Positions 1 through 8,414 of a stretch of 64,000 nucleotides of DNA are shown one piece after another. Source of the stretch: Candidatus Magnetobacterium casense (GTDB lineage Bacteria > Nitrospirota > Thermodesulfovibrionia > Thermodesulfovibrionales > Magnetobacteriaceae); the NCBI RefSeq assembly GCF_000714715.1, contig NZ_JMFO01000009.1:12051-76050 (forward strand). Direction: 5' to 3'. Each line of letters starts with the position of its first letter. Position 1 is the first letter of the stretch. The translations under genes were made by a program, and so were the position numbers. Below the pieces are notes generated by a model, which searched no databases, was not told where the DNA came from, and saw nothing but the letters and a program-made list of their open reading frames with translations.

Positions 1-35
1 TCCCAGTCGGCATGTTTTGTTGGATCCAGTGGCAT
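1..35 (-). CDS. fhs: Formate-tetrahydrofolate ligase, N-terminal fragment (cut by window edge)
   Basis: Only the first 11 codons and part of the twelfth lie in the window. The ATG at 35 reads leftward and is preceded by a strong ribosome site, AGGAGG, about nine bases upstream. The peptide begins MPLDPTKHADW, which resembles the first residues of the longer form of formate-tetrahydrofolate ligase as I recall it. That enzyme makes 10-formyl-tetrahydrofolate from formate and ATP in one-carbon metabolism or the Wood-Ljungdahl methyl branch. The match rests on a very short stretch, so the start is well supported but the identity is tentative. The gene heads out of the window and is divergent from nothing nearby. 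Confidence 0.5.
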   Translation of the reverse strand, partial: MPLDPTKHADW

Positions 36-129
36 TTAGTAATTCCTCCTTATGTTTGTTTAGAATCGCTTAACGTCTATCGCTTATCTATACCTTAACT
101 GCCGCAATTTTGACAATGTCATGTTGAAA

Positions 130-160
130 AGTATATCACATCCTGATGTTCAATTGTCAA
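130..160 (-). promoter_or_regulatory. Probable promoter for the leftward gene at 35
   Basis: On the minus strand TTGACA (160-155) is followed 19 bases later by TATACT (135-130), with a TG before the -10 hexamer. The expected start lies near 123, giving a leader of about 85 bases. The leader begins with a perfect palindrome, TGACATTGTCA (121-111), placed where an operator could sit. The spacing is slightly long. Confidence 0.45.
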
Positions 161-233
161 GCCCTTTTCCTGATCAATCCGGGTGTATAAATTTTGTTAC
201 TGTAAATATTTCTGTGATGATAGAAGGTTACGC

Positions 234-356
234 ATTATGGGGTCAAGGGGACTTCTTCGTGCCCGGGGTGGCTCACCCCTCCCCTTGCGGGGGGTTCTGA
301 AGGGGCCAGGAGCGTCCTGGAGCGAAAAAGAAGCGGAGCCGCCCCTTTCTTTCTTA
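234..356 (+). repeat. Dispersed GC-rich hairpin repeat, family A, copy 1
   Basis: This copy begins at ATTATGGGGTCAAGGGG and ends in the pyrimidine-rich GCCCCTTTCTTTCTT. It contains three adjacent potential hairpins: a GGGGTG/CACCCC stem, a CCCC-TTGC-GGGG stem, and CCAGGA-GCG-TCCTGG at 306-320. Further copies lie near 27.1, 32.0, 48.1, 49.7 and 51.8 kb, with a decayed one near 9.25 kb. It lies just beyond the 3' end of the acetyltransferase gene that ends at 367. Short ORFs inside the repeat (reading MGSRGLLRARGG...) recur wherever the repeat occurs and are not treated as genes. Confidence 0.9.
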
Positions 357-366
357 TTTGAGGGCC

Positions 367-882
367 TCACAGCGTAATGAGGACGGCCTGTTCATCGCAG
401 GCCGGGAACTTGGGACAGTTGATACAATCACCCCAGGTCTTGTGCGGCAGGAGGGACTTGTCGATCTTTTCAAATCCGTGCTTCAGAAAGAACTCCGGCA
501 CATACGTCAGGGCAAAGACCCTGTTTACGCCCAACTCTATGGCCTCCTTGAGGCATGAGTCAAGCAACCGTCCCCCGATGCCCCGCCGCTGACTGGAGGG
601 ATGTACGGCGAGCGACTTTATCTCCGCCAGGTCTTCCCAGAGGATGTGCAGGGAGCAGACCCCAACCAGAGGCTCCGGCAGGGATGATACTCCAGCCCCC
701 TCTCCCTGGAGGTCCAACAGGGTATCTGCCGCAGTGTCACTACCGCAACAGACAAAGTACTCCCTGATGTTGCCGTATATCGTATGCAACGACCGCGGGA
801 GCATCAACTGTATGGATGCAAAGTCGTTTATCAGCTTGTGCAGGGCTGTGGCATCAGTTATGGTTGCTTTTCTGATCTTCAC
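367..882 (-). CDS. GNAT-family N-acetyltransferase, short ArgA-like type
   Basis: The product has 171 residues. It carries the GNAT acetyl-CoA signature around residues 90-110, with the Q-R-R-G-I-G-G loop (SSQRRGIGGRLL). It is followed by YVPEFFLKHGFEKIDKS, typical of stand-alone acetyltransferases annotated as ArgA-like or N-acetylglutamate synthase-like. The tail holds a CxxCxxFxxC pattern (CINCPKFPAC) common in this subgroup. The GTG start at 882 overlaps the end of the upstream oxidoreductase gamma gene by 29 bases, so the two are probably translationally coupled. The likely reaction is acetyl transfer from acetyl-CoA to an amino acid, perhaps glutamate for arginine synthesis, but the substrate cannot be read from the sequence. 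Confidence 0.8.
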   Translation of the reverse strand: MKIRKATITDATALHKLINDFASIQLMLPRSLHTIYGNIREYFVCCGSDTAADTLLDLQGEGAGVSSLPEPLVGVCSLHILWEDLAEIKSLAVHPSSQRRGIGGRLLDSCLKEAIELGVNRVFALTYVPEFFLKHGFEKIDKSLLPHKTWGDCINCPKFPACDEQAVLITL

Positions 883-1408
883 CTATCCTGAACCCTCTAA
901 GCAGGGCCTCCTTGTTGACGGACATGGCCTGTTCCTTACTCCTGGGCTGGTTGTTTTCAAGTGCGGCAAAGAGCACGTCCTGTGTAAAAAGCCCCGTTAT
1001 GGCTGAAACGGCTCCGAGCATCACCATGTTTGCAATCCGGGTGTCTCCAAGTGCCGATGCTATGTAGTTGGCCTCAATCCCGCACGTGTCAACTTCGAGG
1101 CTGTTGTCTATGGTCATCAGCGATGAGTCGTAAAACAGTATGCCGCCCTTTTGCAGCCGCGGTGCAAACTTCCGCGATGATGCCTCCGTAAACGCTATCA
1201 GTATGTCTATCCACGTGATGACCGGTGGCCCTATGGCCTCTTCCGATATGACCACGCTGCAATTGGCCGTACCACACCTCATCTCTGCCCCGTAGGAGGG
1301 ATACCACGTGACCTCCTTGCCCTCTATCATGGCAGCATAGGCCATGACCTTGCCCATAAACAGGATGCCCTGACCTCCACTGCCCCCTATAAGTACCTTC
1401 TTCTCCAA
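854..1408 (-). CDS. korC: 2-oxoacid:ferredoxin oxidoreductase, gamma subunit
   Basis: This 184-residue protein matches the gamma (KorC/PorC-type) domain. Diagnostic features are GGSGGQGILFMGKVMAYAA near the N terminus and WYPSYGAEMRCGTANCSV around residue 40. The family builds the CoA/ferredoxin-linked oxidoreductases that interconvert 2-oxoacids and acyl-CoA plus CO2. The start is a TTG at 1408, three bases after the beta-subunit stop. It overlaps the acetyltransferase gene downstream. Gene symbol kor (2-oxoglutarate) is the usual label for this split form, but pyruvate or another 2-oxoacid is possible. No alpha subunit gene is present in the window. Confidence 0.85.
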   Translation of the reverse strand: MEKKVLIGGSGGQGILFMGKVMAYAAMIEGKEVTWYPSYGAEMRCGTANCSVVISEEAIGPPVITWIDILIAFTEASSRKFAPRLQKGGILFYDSSLMTIDNSLEVDTCGIEANYIASALGDTRIANMVMLGAVSAITGLFTQDVLFAALENNQPRSKEQAMSVNKEALLRGFRIGEDQKSNHN

Positions 1409-1411
1409 CGC

Positions 1412-2155
1412 CTACTGCCCCGTCTTGTCCTTGAGCGTTGCAGGTCTGAAGACCTTTGACATCTCCGTGCTTATCCACTTCAGTGACTCCGTGGGGGACA
1501 TGTGCCAGTCCGTCGGACAGGGAGAGAGCACCTCCAGGAAACTGAAACCAAGTCCGTTGAGTTGATTTTCAAAGAGTTTTTTGACGAGCCTCTTGGTGTT
1601 CAGGACGCTTTTGACGTTGTCAAGCGATGTGCGGGCGACAAAGACCGAGCCATCAATTGCAGCTATAAGCTCAGAGACCTTGAGGGGGTAGCCATCCGAA
1701 ACAACGCTCTTGCCGCGCGGACAGGTTGTTGTGCGTTGGTTCAGGAGGGTTGTGGGGGCCATCTGCCCGCCCGTCATGCCATAGGTTGCGTTGTTGATGA
1801 AGAACACCGACAGGTTCTCACCCCTATTGGCGGCGTGTATGATTTCGGCCATCCCTATGGCTGCCAGGTCACCATCACCCTGGTAGGAAAACACCACCGT
1901 CTCAGGGTTGACTCGCTTAAGGGCCGTGGCCACGGCAGGGGGCCGACCGTGCGCACACTCGATTATGTCAAAGTTGAAGTAGTCATAGGCAAACACCGCA
2001 CATCCCACCGGTGCTATCCCTATCACCCTGTGGCGAATCCCAAGCTCGTCTATGCTCTCCGCTATCATGCGGTGCAGGAGGCTGTGCCCACATCCTGGGC
2101 AAAACCTGAACGCAACATCCCGCAGACTCTCAGGCCTCTCAAATACCTTCTTCAT
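1412..2155 (-). CDS. korB: 2-oxoacid:ferredoxin oxidoreductase, beta (thiamine diphosphate) subunit
   Basis: The 247 residues carry the CPGCGH cluster-ligand motif (about residue 19), the ThDP-binding region GDGDLAAIGMAEIIHAANR and the metal-site stretch NNATYGMTGGQMAPTT. It also has the AHGRPPAVATALKR motif typical of KorB. It works with the gamma subunit encoded just downstream, and an alpha subunit must be supplied from elsewhere. The ATG at 2155 is close behind an extended -10 element (2177-2169), giving a predicted leader of only about six bases and no clear Shine-Dalgarno site. In autotrophic Nitrospirota this enzyme is used in the reductive TCA cycle; whether that applies here is inference. 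Confidence 0.88.
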   Translation of the reverse strand: MKKVFERPESLRDVAFRFCPGCGHSLLHRMIAESIDELGIRHRVIGIAPVGCAVFAYDYFNFDIIECAHGRPPAVATALKRVNPETVVFSYQGDGDLAAIGMAEIIHAANRGENLSVFFINNATYGMTGGQMAPTTLLNQRTTTCPRGKSVVSDGYPLKVSELIAAIDGSVFVARTSLDNVKSVLNTKRLVKKLFENQLNGLGFSFLEVLSPCPTDWHMSPTESLKWISTEMSKVFRPATLKDKTGQ

Positions 2156-2168
2156 CTATATCTGCTAT

Positions 2169-2177
2169 ATTATAGCA
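2169..2177 (-). promoter_or_regulatory. Extended -10 promoter of the korB operon
   Basis: TGCTATAAT reads leftward at 2177-2169. Transcription would start near 2162, about six bases before the korB ATG at 2155. No convincing -35 is needed with an extended -10. The same nine-base element recurs at 8.2, 16.2, 17.5 and 62.8 kb. Confidence 0.6.
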
Positions 2178-2398
2178 CACTTTAAAAAATAGCTTGCCAC
2201 CATGCGAATTGCCTCATCTAAAATCTATACGAAACAATACCCGTTGCCTCACATAAAAATCTAATTGCCTATTGAGTTAGCTCCGGTCAAAATCCCGCTC
2301 TAATGTCTGTGCTATCATAATGTGTAAATAACTCCCTCGTTGTTACCAACAGTCCTTTATAGACGGGCACGGTGAATTTATTCTACCATATTTGAAAG

Positions 2399-3172
2399 CT
2401 ACCATTGCTTTAGCTTTTCGGTGATGAACTCAATGATCAACTGATGCTGCTGTATTCCCCTGTCTTTTATGTAAATGGGTTGTCCGAAGGCAAAGTATGC
2501 TGTTTTTGCCGGGTCTATGGCGCCAAAATCCTTGATTCGCTTTCCATTGCCCCAGACGTCGGTCTTAATGGCCAGGGGGATGACCGGTACATTGGCCCTG
2601 AGGGCCAGCTTGATCCCTATCGTATTAAACACCTTGGGGTCGAACGTGACACTCCTGCTGCTCTGAGGAAAGATCACCAGCGACCTGCCCTCTGCCAGGA
2701 TGGTGCTGCCCTGCGTCAGGACTGCTGTGAGGTCCTCACGCGGATTGGTGCGGCTGACCACAATGGGGTTCATCGACATCAACAGATATCTGAAGACGGG
2801 ATATGTAGCCAACTCCTTTTTTATGACAAACGTTACGTCCTTATAGGCCCCGATTATTGCCGGCATGGTAAGTGTCTCAAGGACGCTCATGTGGTTACCG
2901 ATAACCACGCACGGACCACTGAGGTTCATCACGTTGTCCAAGCCTGATATATCAAACCGGACACCGGCGGCCTCAAGCCCGACAAGGATGCCCCTGCTGC
3001 TCATACACACCCCCGGATGCCCGTAGAACCGAGCGGCATACCTGGCCAGAAAACTGCCATGACAAACAACCGCCGCCATTGTCGGATAAAACATCAGCGT
3101 GGCCAGGTCCCTGGAGACCACTGGCCCGGGATCAGTCCTGTAACAACCGTCTTTTAATGGCAATTCCTTCAT
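2399..3172 (-). CDS. 1-acyl-glycerol-3-phosphate acyltransferase-like protein (PlsC family)
   Basis: About 257 residues from the ATG at 3172. A longer reading from a TTG at 3220 is less likely because that codon lies in the -35 region of a good promoter. Family signatures are GNHMSVLET, an HX4E version of the usual NHX4D acyltransferase motif, and VIFPQSSRS in place of FPEGTRS. The region NVPVIPLAIKTD follows, as in true PlsC proteins. Members transfer an acyl chain to lysophosphatidate at the inner membrane. The D-to-E and GT-to-SS changes place it in a divergent subgroup, so the acceptor may differ. Confidence 0.75.
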   Translation of the reverse strand: MKELPLKDGCYRTDPGPVVSRDLATLMFYPTMAAVVCHGSFLARYAARFYGHPGVCMSSRGILVGLEAAGVRFDISGLDNVMNLSGPCVVIGNHMSVLETLTMPAIIGAYKDVTFVIKKELATYPVFRYLLMSMNPIVVSRTNPREDLTAVLTQGSTILAEGRSLVIFPQSSRSVTFDPKVFNTIGIKLALRANVPVIPLAIKTDVWGNGKRIKDFGAIDPAKTAYFAFGQPIYIKDRGIQQHQLIIEFITEKLKQW

Positions 3173-3190
3173 AACAGATAACCTGAAATT

Positions 3191-3220
3191 ATTATAACAT
3201 ATTTCGGTAGTCCTGCACAA
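3191..3220 (-). promoter_or_regulatory. Promoter of the plsC-like gene
   Basis: TTGTGC (3220-3215) and TATAAT (3196-3191) are separated by 18 bases on the minus strand, and a TG precedes the -10. The predicted start near 3184 leaves a leader of about 11 bases before the ATG at 3172. Confidence 0.6.
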
Positions 3221-3241
3221 GTAGTGATGCTCGTAAATTTA

Positions 3242-3275
3242 CCACCCTCCCCTAACCCCTCCCATAAAGGTAGGG
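3242..3275. repeat. Short pyrimidine-rich repeat, family C, copy 1
   Basis: CCCTCCCCTAACCCCTCCC followed by ATAAAGG recurs at 8241-8275 and 62457-62490. Each copy is intergenic and ends in a run of G that can pair with the C-rich start, giving a short hairpin. No coding sense is apparent. Confidence 0.6.
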
Positions 3276-3319
3276 GGATGGCAATATCACTATCACTGCA
3301 GGACTACCACTGTATCTAC

Positions 3320-3922
3320 TCAAAAAAAAACCCAAGTATTACATACGGCAAACATCGGCCCATGCCCTGGGACTATGTAATCTGCCACCTGCAGGACCCT
3401 CTGCCTGCTCTGATGCTGTAGGGCCGGGTCTTCGCTGCACCGGCGCCACAGAGACTCATCCCTGATGTCGTCCTCACACTCGAACAGGTCACCAACAACG
3501 GCCACCGTCCCGATTGAGGCATCTACGATGACGCTGACATCCTGCGAGGTATGCCCTGGGGTTGCTATCACGCTGATGCCCGCAGCTATGATATACGGCC
3601 CGCCTGAAAAGTCATACACGGTGTATAAGTCCCCACGCGAGATGTCGCGACAGACTATAAACACCGCCTCCCGGAACAGGTTGTTGTTGCCGACGTGGTC
3701 GCAGTGGCCGTGCGTACAGACCACGTAATCAATGTCGCCAGTCCCCAGGCCCTCGCCATTGAGACAGTCAAGGATTATCTCCCTGTCATGCGGACTGCCG
3801 GTGTCTACGATGAGGTTCTTTGCCCCCTTGACAAGGGTTATCGTCCCATCCGCTCGTATCTGGTTGTTGCCAACATCAAGCGTGTAGCCAGGCTTTAGTA
3901 CCTTTACCTCAATCAACGTCAT
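3320..3922 (-). CDS. Metallo-beta-lactamase-fold hydrolase (MBLAC1-like)
   Basis: The protein has 200 residues with the metal-binding motif THGHCDHVGN (HxHxDH, about residues 70-78). A second metal histidine lies in ATPGHTSQD, an aspartate in VVGDLFECEDD, and a last histidine in VPGHGP near the C terminus. The compact size and motif order resemble MBLAC1-type hydrolases. The substrate is unknown. The gene stands alone between two repeats. Its stop codon runs into a run of T on the coding strand, which could also act in termination. Confidence 0.8.
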   Translation of the reverse strand: MTLIEVKVLKPGYTLDVGNNQIRADGTITLVKGAKNLIVDTGSPHDREIILDCLNGEGLGTGDIDYVVCTHGHCDHVGNNNLFREAVFIVCRDISRGDLYTVYDFSGGPYIIAAGISVIATPGHTSQDVSVIVDASIGTVAVVGDLFECEDDIRDESLWRRCSEDPALQHQSRQRVLQVADYIVPGHGPMFAVCNTWVFF

Positions 3923-3967
3923 AATAGTTCATCCCTAAAAAAAAGAAAGAACGGGGCGGCTCCACCT

Positions 3968-4113
3968 GGATTCCTGGTCAAGCCAGGAATGACACAATTG
4001 GAAAACGCCTATTACTGTCATTCCCGCAAAACATGTCCCTGGCTTGAACAGGGAGCGGGAATCCATGCCTTTGAACCATAAAATAAAGCTTACCATGCTT
4101 TTCTTAGAGGATA
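3968..4113. repeat. Intergenic palindromic repeat, family B, copy 1
   Basis: It begins GGATTCCTGGTCAAGCCAGG and contains GTCATTCCCGC paired with GCGGGAATCC, then a conserved tail ending AGAGGATAC. A close copy lies at 62635-62747. This copy has an extra CCCTG/CAGGG stem inside the second hairpin. The form resembles the widespread GTCATTCC...GGAATCC intergenic repeats of many bacteria. It fills the space between the MBL gene and the 3' end of the kinase gene at 4120. Confidence 0.8.
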
Positions 4114-4119
4114 CAATTC

Positions 4120-5994
4120 CTATACACAAATCCTGAATTCGCACCCGTCGTCAACATTTCTAACCGATATGGTAGCGTTCATGTTTTGTTCGATTAACGC
4201 TTTTGCCATATACAGGCCATTGCCTGTTCCACGTGCCTTGTGCTTGGTGGTAAAGTAGGGGTCAAATACCTTGTTTATTATATTCGGCTGGATGCCGCCA
4301 CCGTTATCCTTGATGGTTATGATTGTATGGCCCGTGGAGTTGTCTTTGTATGCATTCAGCTTGATAACACCATTGATAACGTCTCTTTGTTCGAATACGT
4401 CCTTGGCATTGGTCAGGATGTTTAAGATTGCCTGGGCAAACTCATTGGGAAAACCCGGTATCATCAACTCATCATCCAATGTCTTGTCTATCACTATCCC
4501 CTTGTCTTTTATATATCCTGATAACAACATTATGGCTTTGTCTATCTCTTTGGCAATGTTGAAATGCCTCTGTTCTTTGTCGTTGACATAGAAGTTTTGG
4601 AAATTGACTATTATATCAGACAGTGCGTTAAGCTCAGACATCACGACATCAACATTGCCTTCTATGTAGGCAAGGTCTAATTCGTCATGCAAATAGGCGT
4701 CCTTTATGTCCTGGATTAACAGACCGATTGCACACAGGGGCTGCCTCCAGTGGTGGGATATGTTCATGAGCAACTCACTCATGGCTATATGGCGGGATTG
4801 CTCAAGCATGATCCTGTCTTTGACGCGATTCCTTTCAACCTCTTCATTGATCCTCTCTTGCAGATTATGGTTTATATCCTTTATTTTTCGTTCAATCTCT
4901 TTACGCTCGGATATGTCTATTCCAATGCCGACAAGACATTGTTTACCTTGAAGCTCTATCATAAATCCGTTGAAGTAGTATGGAATTAATCGGCCATCCT
5001 TAGTGTAAAGACTTGCCTCCACATTGCCTGCGCCATTTTTATACGTCTCGGTAATTGCGTTAATAACCGCTTCCCTATGCTCCCCTGTGAAGAAATCTGT
5101 CGGATGCATGGCAGATATCTCATTGCTCGAGTAACCTGTAACGGTCTCTATGTTTTGATTCCATCGCAAGAACTTGCCCGTATCGTCAAAGAGATAAAAC
5201 ACCCCTGGCAGGGAGTTTATAACAGCATCGGAAAATTTTATCTGCGCCAGAAACTTCTGTTCCAGCTCTCTTCGTTCTGTTATGTCGATATGTACCGCTA
5301 CCCATACTGTACCATGCCCGCCATGCTGAAAGGTTGACACGGTGGCATAGCACCAAAAATGTGTGCCGTCTTTTTTGATGTTGAGTATCTCATCGCACCA
5401 GACACCGTTTTTATTGAGAGATTGCATGATCTCACGGGCCTTTTCCATGGGGTCTATGTCCGTTGGCGCATTCAGGACAGAGACGTGTCGGCCCGCCAAG
5501 TCATCCTGAGCATAGCCAAACATCCTGTCAAGCTGAGGATTGGTATAGACAATTACACCATCAGACGCCCTTACAAGTGATACCCCCTCGGCAACGTTGT
5601 TTAGTATCTCCTGGGATAACCTGACCTCGTCTTCGAGGAGTTTACGCTGCGTGATGTCGTGGATCGTTGAACATACGTAGTCCTTGCCGTCTATCTTGAT
5701 TACCCCGGGATATACCTCCACATCTTTGATCTCACCCGTTGAGGTACGGTGACGGTTTGTCAGATACCGTAGCCTCCCCTGCCGGACACCCCTGACCATG
5801 TCGTTCAACTCTTCCTGCGGATTAAGTATGATATCGGTCAGTTGCTTGCGGCAAAACTCCTCCCTGTCATATCCGTAAAAGGCACACGCTGCATTATTTG
5901 CTTCGACAAAATACAAGATTTCCGGGTCATATATCCACATGATAGCCTGCGAGTGGGTGAATATCTCCCTGTACATCTCTTCGCCATTAAGCAT
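4120..5994 (-). CDS. PAS-domain sensor histidine kinase, cytosolic
   Basis: The 624 residues hold three PAS domains, roughly 5-120, 125-245 and 250-365. Each ends in a conserved DITxRK- or DISERK-type linker. They are followed by a coiled coil and a transmitter with H-box SHHWRQPL (His about 414), N-box NILTNAKDV, G1 DNGGGI and G2 GTGNGLYMAK. There are no membrane segments, so it senses in the cytoplasm. The first PAS begins only nine residues after the start. It lies nine bases downstream of another kinase gene on the same strand and probably shares its transcript. No receiver protein is adjacent, so the partner regulator is unknown. Confidence 0.88.
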   Translation of the reverse strand: MLNGEEMYREIFTHSQAIMWIYDPEILYFVEANNAACAFYGYDREEFCRKQLTDIILNPQEELNDMVRGVRQGRLRYLTNRHRTSTGEIKDVEVYPGVIKIDGKDYVCSTIHDITQRKLLEDEVRLSQEILNNVAEGVSLVRASDGVIVYTNPQLDRMFGYAQDDLAGRHVSVLNAPTDIDPMEKAREIMQSLNKNGVWCDEILNIKKDGTHFWCYATVSTFQHGGHGTVWVAVHIDITERRELEQKFLAQIKFSDAVINSLPGVFYLFDDTGKFLRWNQNIETVTGYSSNEISAMHPTDFFTGEHREAVINAITETYKNGAGNVEASLYTKDGRLIPYYFNGFMIELQGKQCLVGIGIDISERKEIERKIKDINHNLQERINEEVERNRVKDRIMLEQSRHIAMSELLMNISHHWRQPLCAIGLLIQDIKDAYLHDELDLAYIEGNVDVVMSELNALSDIIVNFQNFYVNDKEQRHFNIAKEIDKAIMLLSGYIKDKGIVIDKTLDDELMIPGFPNEFAQAILNILTNAKDVFEQRDVINGVIKLNAYKDNSTGHTIITIKDNGGGIQPNIINKVFDPYFTTKHKARGTGNGLYMAKALIEQNMNATISVRNVDDGCEFRICV

Positions 5995-6003
5995 GGTTGC
6001 CGA

Positions 6004-8205
6004 CTACTGACAACAACGAAGCACGATCGTAAACTCCGCTCCGCCGTCAATGTTTCTGACCGTCAGATTGCCGCCCATGTTGGTCTCTATGATTGTCTTT
6101 GACATGTAAAGCCCTATGCCCGTGCCATCAGATTCCTTGGTCGTAAAATATGGCTCAAATATCCTCTCCATTATACCCTCCGGGATGCCACCGCCATTGT
6201 CTGTTATTGCTATTATTAGTTGGTCTCTGTCTTGAGAGTTGCGCAGTTGTATTTCGATCTTGCCATATATCCTGTCTCCGGTACTGCGTCTGTGCATTAT
6301 TGCGTCTCGTGAGTTGTTGAGGACGTTGAGGATCACCTGCTTGAACTCATTGGGATAGCCTTCGGTAAACAGGCTTAAATCCTGTTGTGCCTGCACCTGG
6401 ATGTCTATGCCGTGTTTGTTAAAGATATTGGCAAACATCGTCAGCAATTCCTCTATGGCCTGTTTTACATCAAAGCGGGCATTTTTCTTTGTCGGTTTGA
6501 AGAAATCCCTGAAGTCGTCGATTGTTTTTGCCATGAAATGGGTCTGACTCGTTATTAAATCAACCGACTTTTCAATATACTCCCTGGTAAGTTCACCAAA
6601 GCGATAGGCATCTTTTAAGTCCATGACGGTGAGTGCCACGGCATTGAGGGGTTGCTTCCACTGGTGGGCGATGAGGCCGATCATCTCTCCCATGGTGGCC
6701 ATCTTGGATTGTTGCGTCAACATATGTTGCTGCCTCTGTGCCTTATCGATTGCCTGTTTTACACGGACTTCGAGGTTTACATTTAAGTCTCTCAGTTGCT
6801 CTTCCATCCTCTTGCGTTCAACCGCTATGGCATAGATGGAGGCCAGACGACTTATGATGTCGAGGTCTGTATCCGTATAGTCTCTCCCTGAATTTGCCAG
6901 GGCAATCTGACCAATCAGCCTGTCTTGTATGATTGCCGGCACCGACATAAACCTATGCAGCGGGACATGCCCCGGAGGGATACACCCCTTGTATGCCGGA
7001 TGCCCCTGGGGATTGTTTGTGTAAAACCCCTGTCTGATATTTAACGCATGTCCCCCCAAGGCGTTATAGCCACCCTCACCCTTTGGAAAGATCAATCGCT
7101 GATGCCTGGTATCCACCGTGCAAATCCCGTCTTTCATCATATCCGTGAGGGAATGTGCCACCTCATCCTCGGTTGTCCTGTCTACTTCAGATACATACCC
7201 ATGTGCACTGTCGGTCAACTGCATTGCCTGTCTGTTTACGATAACGGCAATATCAACAATGTCCTTATCCGGCGACAGCAGGGCCTCTGATAACTCAGCA
7301 ACGGCCTTTTGGAGGTCCAGCTCCCTCTTCATCATCAACTGGGCGTCCTTAATGTCGGATATATCATGGAATATCTCAAACTTGGACACCGTTCCGTCGA
7401 TATTTCGTATCGGGGTATCAAAGAGTGAGTACGTCCTGTTGTTCTTGTGGGAATACCACTGCCACGTAACGCTTCTGCCGGAGAATACCTCATCGTTCTT
7501 GCACCACGGACAGACTTCCGCCCTGCCGTGAAAGTACTCATGGCACTTACGGCCTCCCGGTTGACCAAACTCTTTGATTATCGCATCGTTTACAAACTCT
7601 ATATCGCAGGCCTGGTTTACAATGTAGATGCCGTCTTTTATGGTCTCCATTATTCCCCTGAGCTTGTCCCTCTCGACCCTGATCTCTTCCACCATACGTT
7701 TTTTGTCGGTAATACCCTCTGCCATGGCGATATACAACACAGGTCGCTCATCCCCGATCCACAGCGGCACACATGTAAGACTCACCCACACCACGCTGCG
7801 GTCCCTGCGGATGTATCGCTTCTCCATGTTAAACTGAGATATCTCACCACTGACGAGACGCTCCATGCTGTCATGCTCGGGCCGTATGTCATCGGGATAT
7901 GTTATCTCCTTAAACGTGTAGCTTAACACCTCATCCCTGGCGTAACCAAGAATGTCACAGTATGCCTGGTTGATCTGTATAAACTTGTCGGTGTATAACT
8001 CCTTGATGGCAATCCCCAGCGGCGCCTGTTCAAAGATGACCCTGGCCCTCTGTTCACTCTCCCTCAGTCTTTCCTCAATGGCCTTCTGCCCTGTGATATC
8101 TCCGGATATTCCGAGTTCATTGTCTACACTGATAACTTGGAGCTTCAACCTCAACTGCTTCAGCTCTGCTATGAGCTGCTCTTTTGTCTTGTCTTCATCT
8201 CGCAT
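6004..8205 (-). CDS. PAS-PAS-GAF sensor histidine kinase
   Basis: The product has 733 residues. A short N-terminal coiled segment is followed by PAS (about 40-165), a second PAS (about 170-290) with a CHEYFHGRAEVCPWC cysteine-rich insert, and a GAF-like domain (about 295-460). A coiled coil then leads to the transmitter with AHQWKQPL (His about 514), DNGGGI and GTGIGLYMSK. The CxxC-type insert in PAS 2 is known from redox- or heme-linked PAS proteins, but that role is inference. Its start codon ATG at 8205 sits directly behind an extended -10 element, so the mRNA is probably leaderless. It is followed nine bases later by a second PAS kinase. Confidence 0.88.
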   Translation of the reverse strand: MRDEDKTKEQLIAELKQLRLKLQVISVDNELGISGDITGQKAIEERLRESEQRARVIFEQAPLGIAIKELYTDKFIQINQAYCDILGYARDEVLSYTFKEITYPDDIRPEHDSMERLVSGEISQFNMEKRYIRRDRSVVWVSLTCVPLWIGDERPVLYIAMAEGITDKKRMVEEIRVERDKLRGIMETIKDGIYIVNQACDIEFVNDAIIKEFGQPGGRKCHEYFHGRAEVCPWCKNDEVFSGRSVTWQWYSHKNNRTYSLFDTPIRNIDGTVSKFEIFHDISDIKDAQLMMKRELDLQKAVAELSEALLSPDKDIVDIAVIVNRQAMQLTDSAHGYVSEVDRTTEDEVAHSLTDMMKDGICTVDTRHQRLIFPKGEGGYNALGGHALNIRQGFYTNNPQGHPAYKGCIPPGHVPLHRFMSVPAIIQDRLIGQIALANSGRDYTDTDLDIISRLASIYAIAVERKRMEEQLRDLNVNLEVRVKQAIDKAQRQQHMLTQQSKMATMGEMIGLIAHQWKQPLNAVALTVMDLKDAYRFGELTREYIEKSVDLITSQTHFMAKTIDDFRDFFKPTKKNARFDVKQAIEELLTMFANIFNKHGIDIQVQAQQDLSLFTEGYPNEFKQVILNVLNNSRDAIMHRRSTGDRIYGKIEIQLRNSQDRDQLIIAITDNGGGIPEGIMERIFEPYFTTKESDGTGIGLYMSKTIIETNMGGNLTVRNIDGGAEFTIVLRCCQ

Positions 8206-8212
8206 ATAGTAT

Positions 8213-8221
8213 ATTATAGCA
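8213..8221 (-). promoter_or_regulatory. Extended -10 promoter, probable leaderless start
   Basis: TGCTATAAT reads leftward at 8221-8213. The expected transcription start is at about 8206, immediately before the kinase ATG at 8205. No Shine-Dalgarno sequence is visible between them. Confidence 0.6.
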
Positions 8222-8240
8222 AATTTCGATTGCAGAAGAA

Positions 8241-8275
8241 CCCTCCCCTAACCCCTCCCATAAAGGGAGGGGTAC
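8241..8275. repeat. Short pyrimidine-rich repeat, family C, copy 2
   Basis: This carries the same CCCTCCCCTAACCCCTCCC core as at 3242, continuing ATAAAGGGAGGGGT, which can fold back on the C-rich part. The rest of the 8276-8414 gap shows no gene. Confidence 0.6.
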
Positions 8276-8414
8276 CCACTAATTTTCAGACACAGCCTCT
8301 ATCTAAAACATTTGTGAGGGCTAAAAAAACCGCCAGCATTTTTTTATACACCCAAATTATGTCATCAGCAATCCTCAACGCAGGAGTATCTGCCAATCAG
8401 GTATCAGAGCTAAA

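Noticed and set aside
183-377. Short ORFs reading MGSRGLLRARGGSPLPLRGVLKG at several sites
   Set aside because: They fall within every copy of the family A repeat in matching orientation, have no ribosome site and differ after the repeat ends. They are by-products of the repeat.
1502-2185. Long plus-strand ORF of 227 codons opposite korB
   Set aside because: It is a shadow of the well-supported korB gene and shows no family motif.
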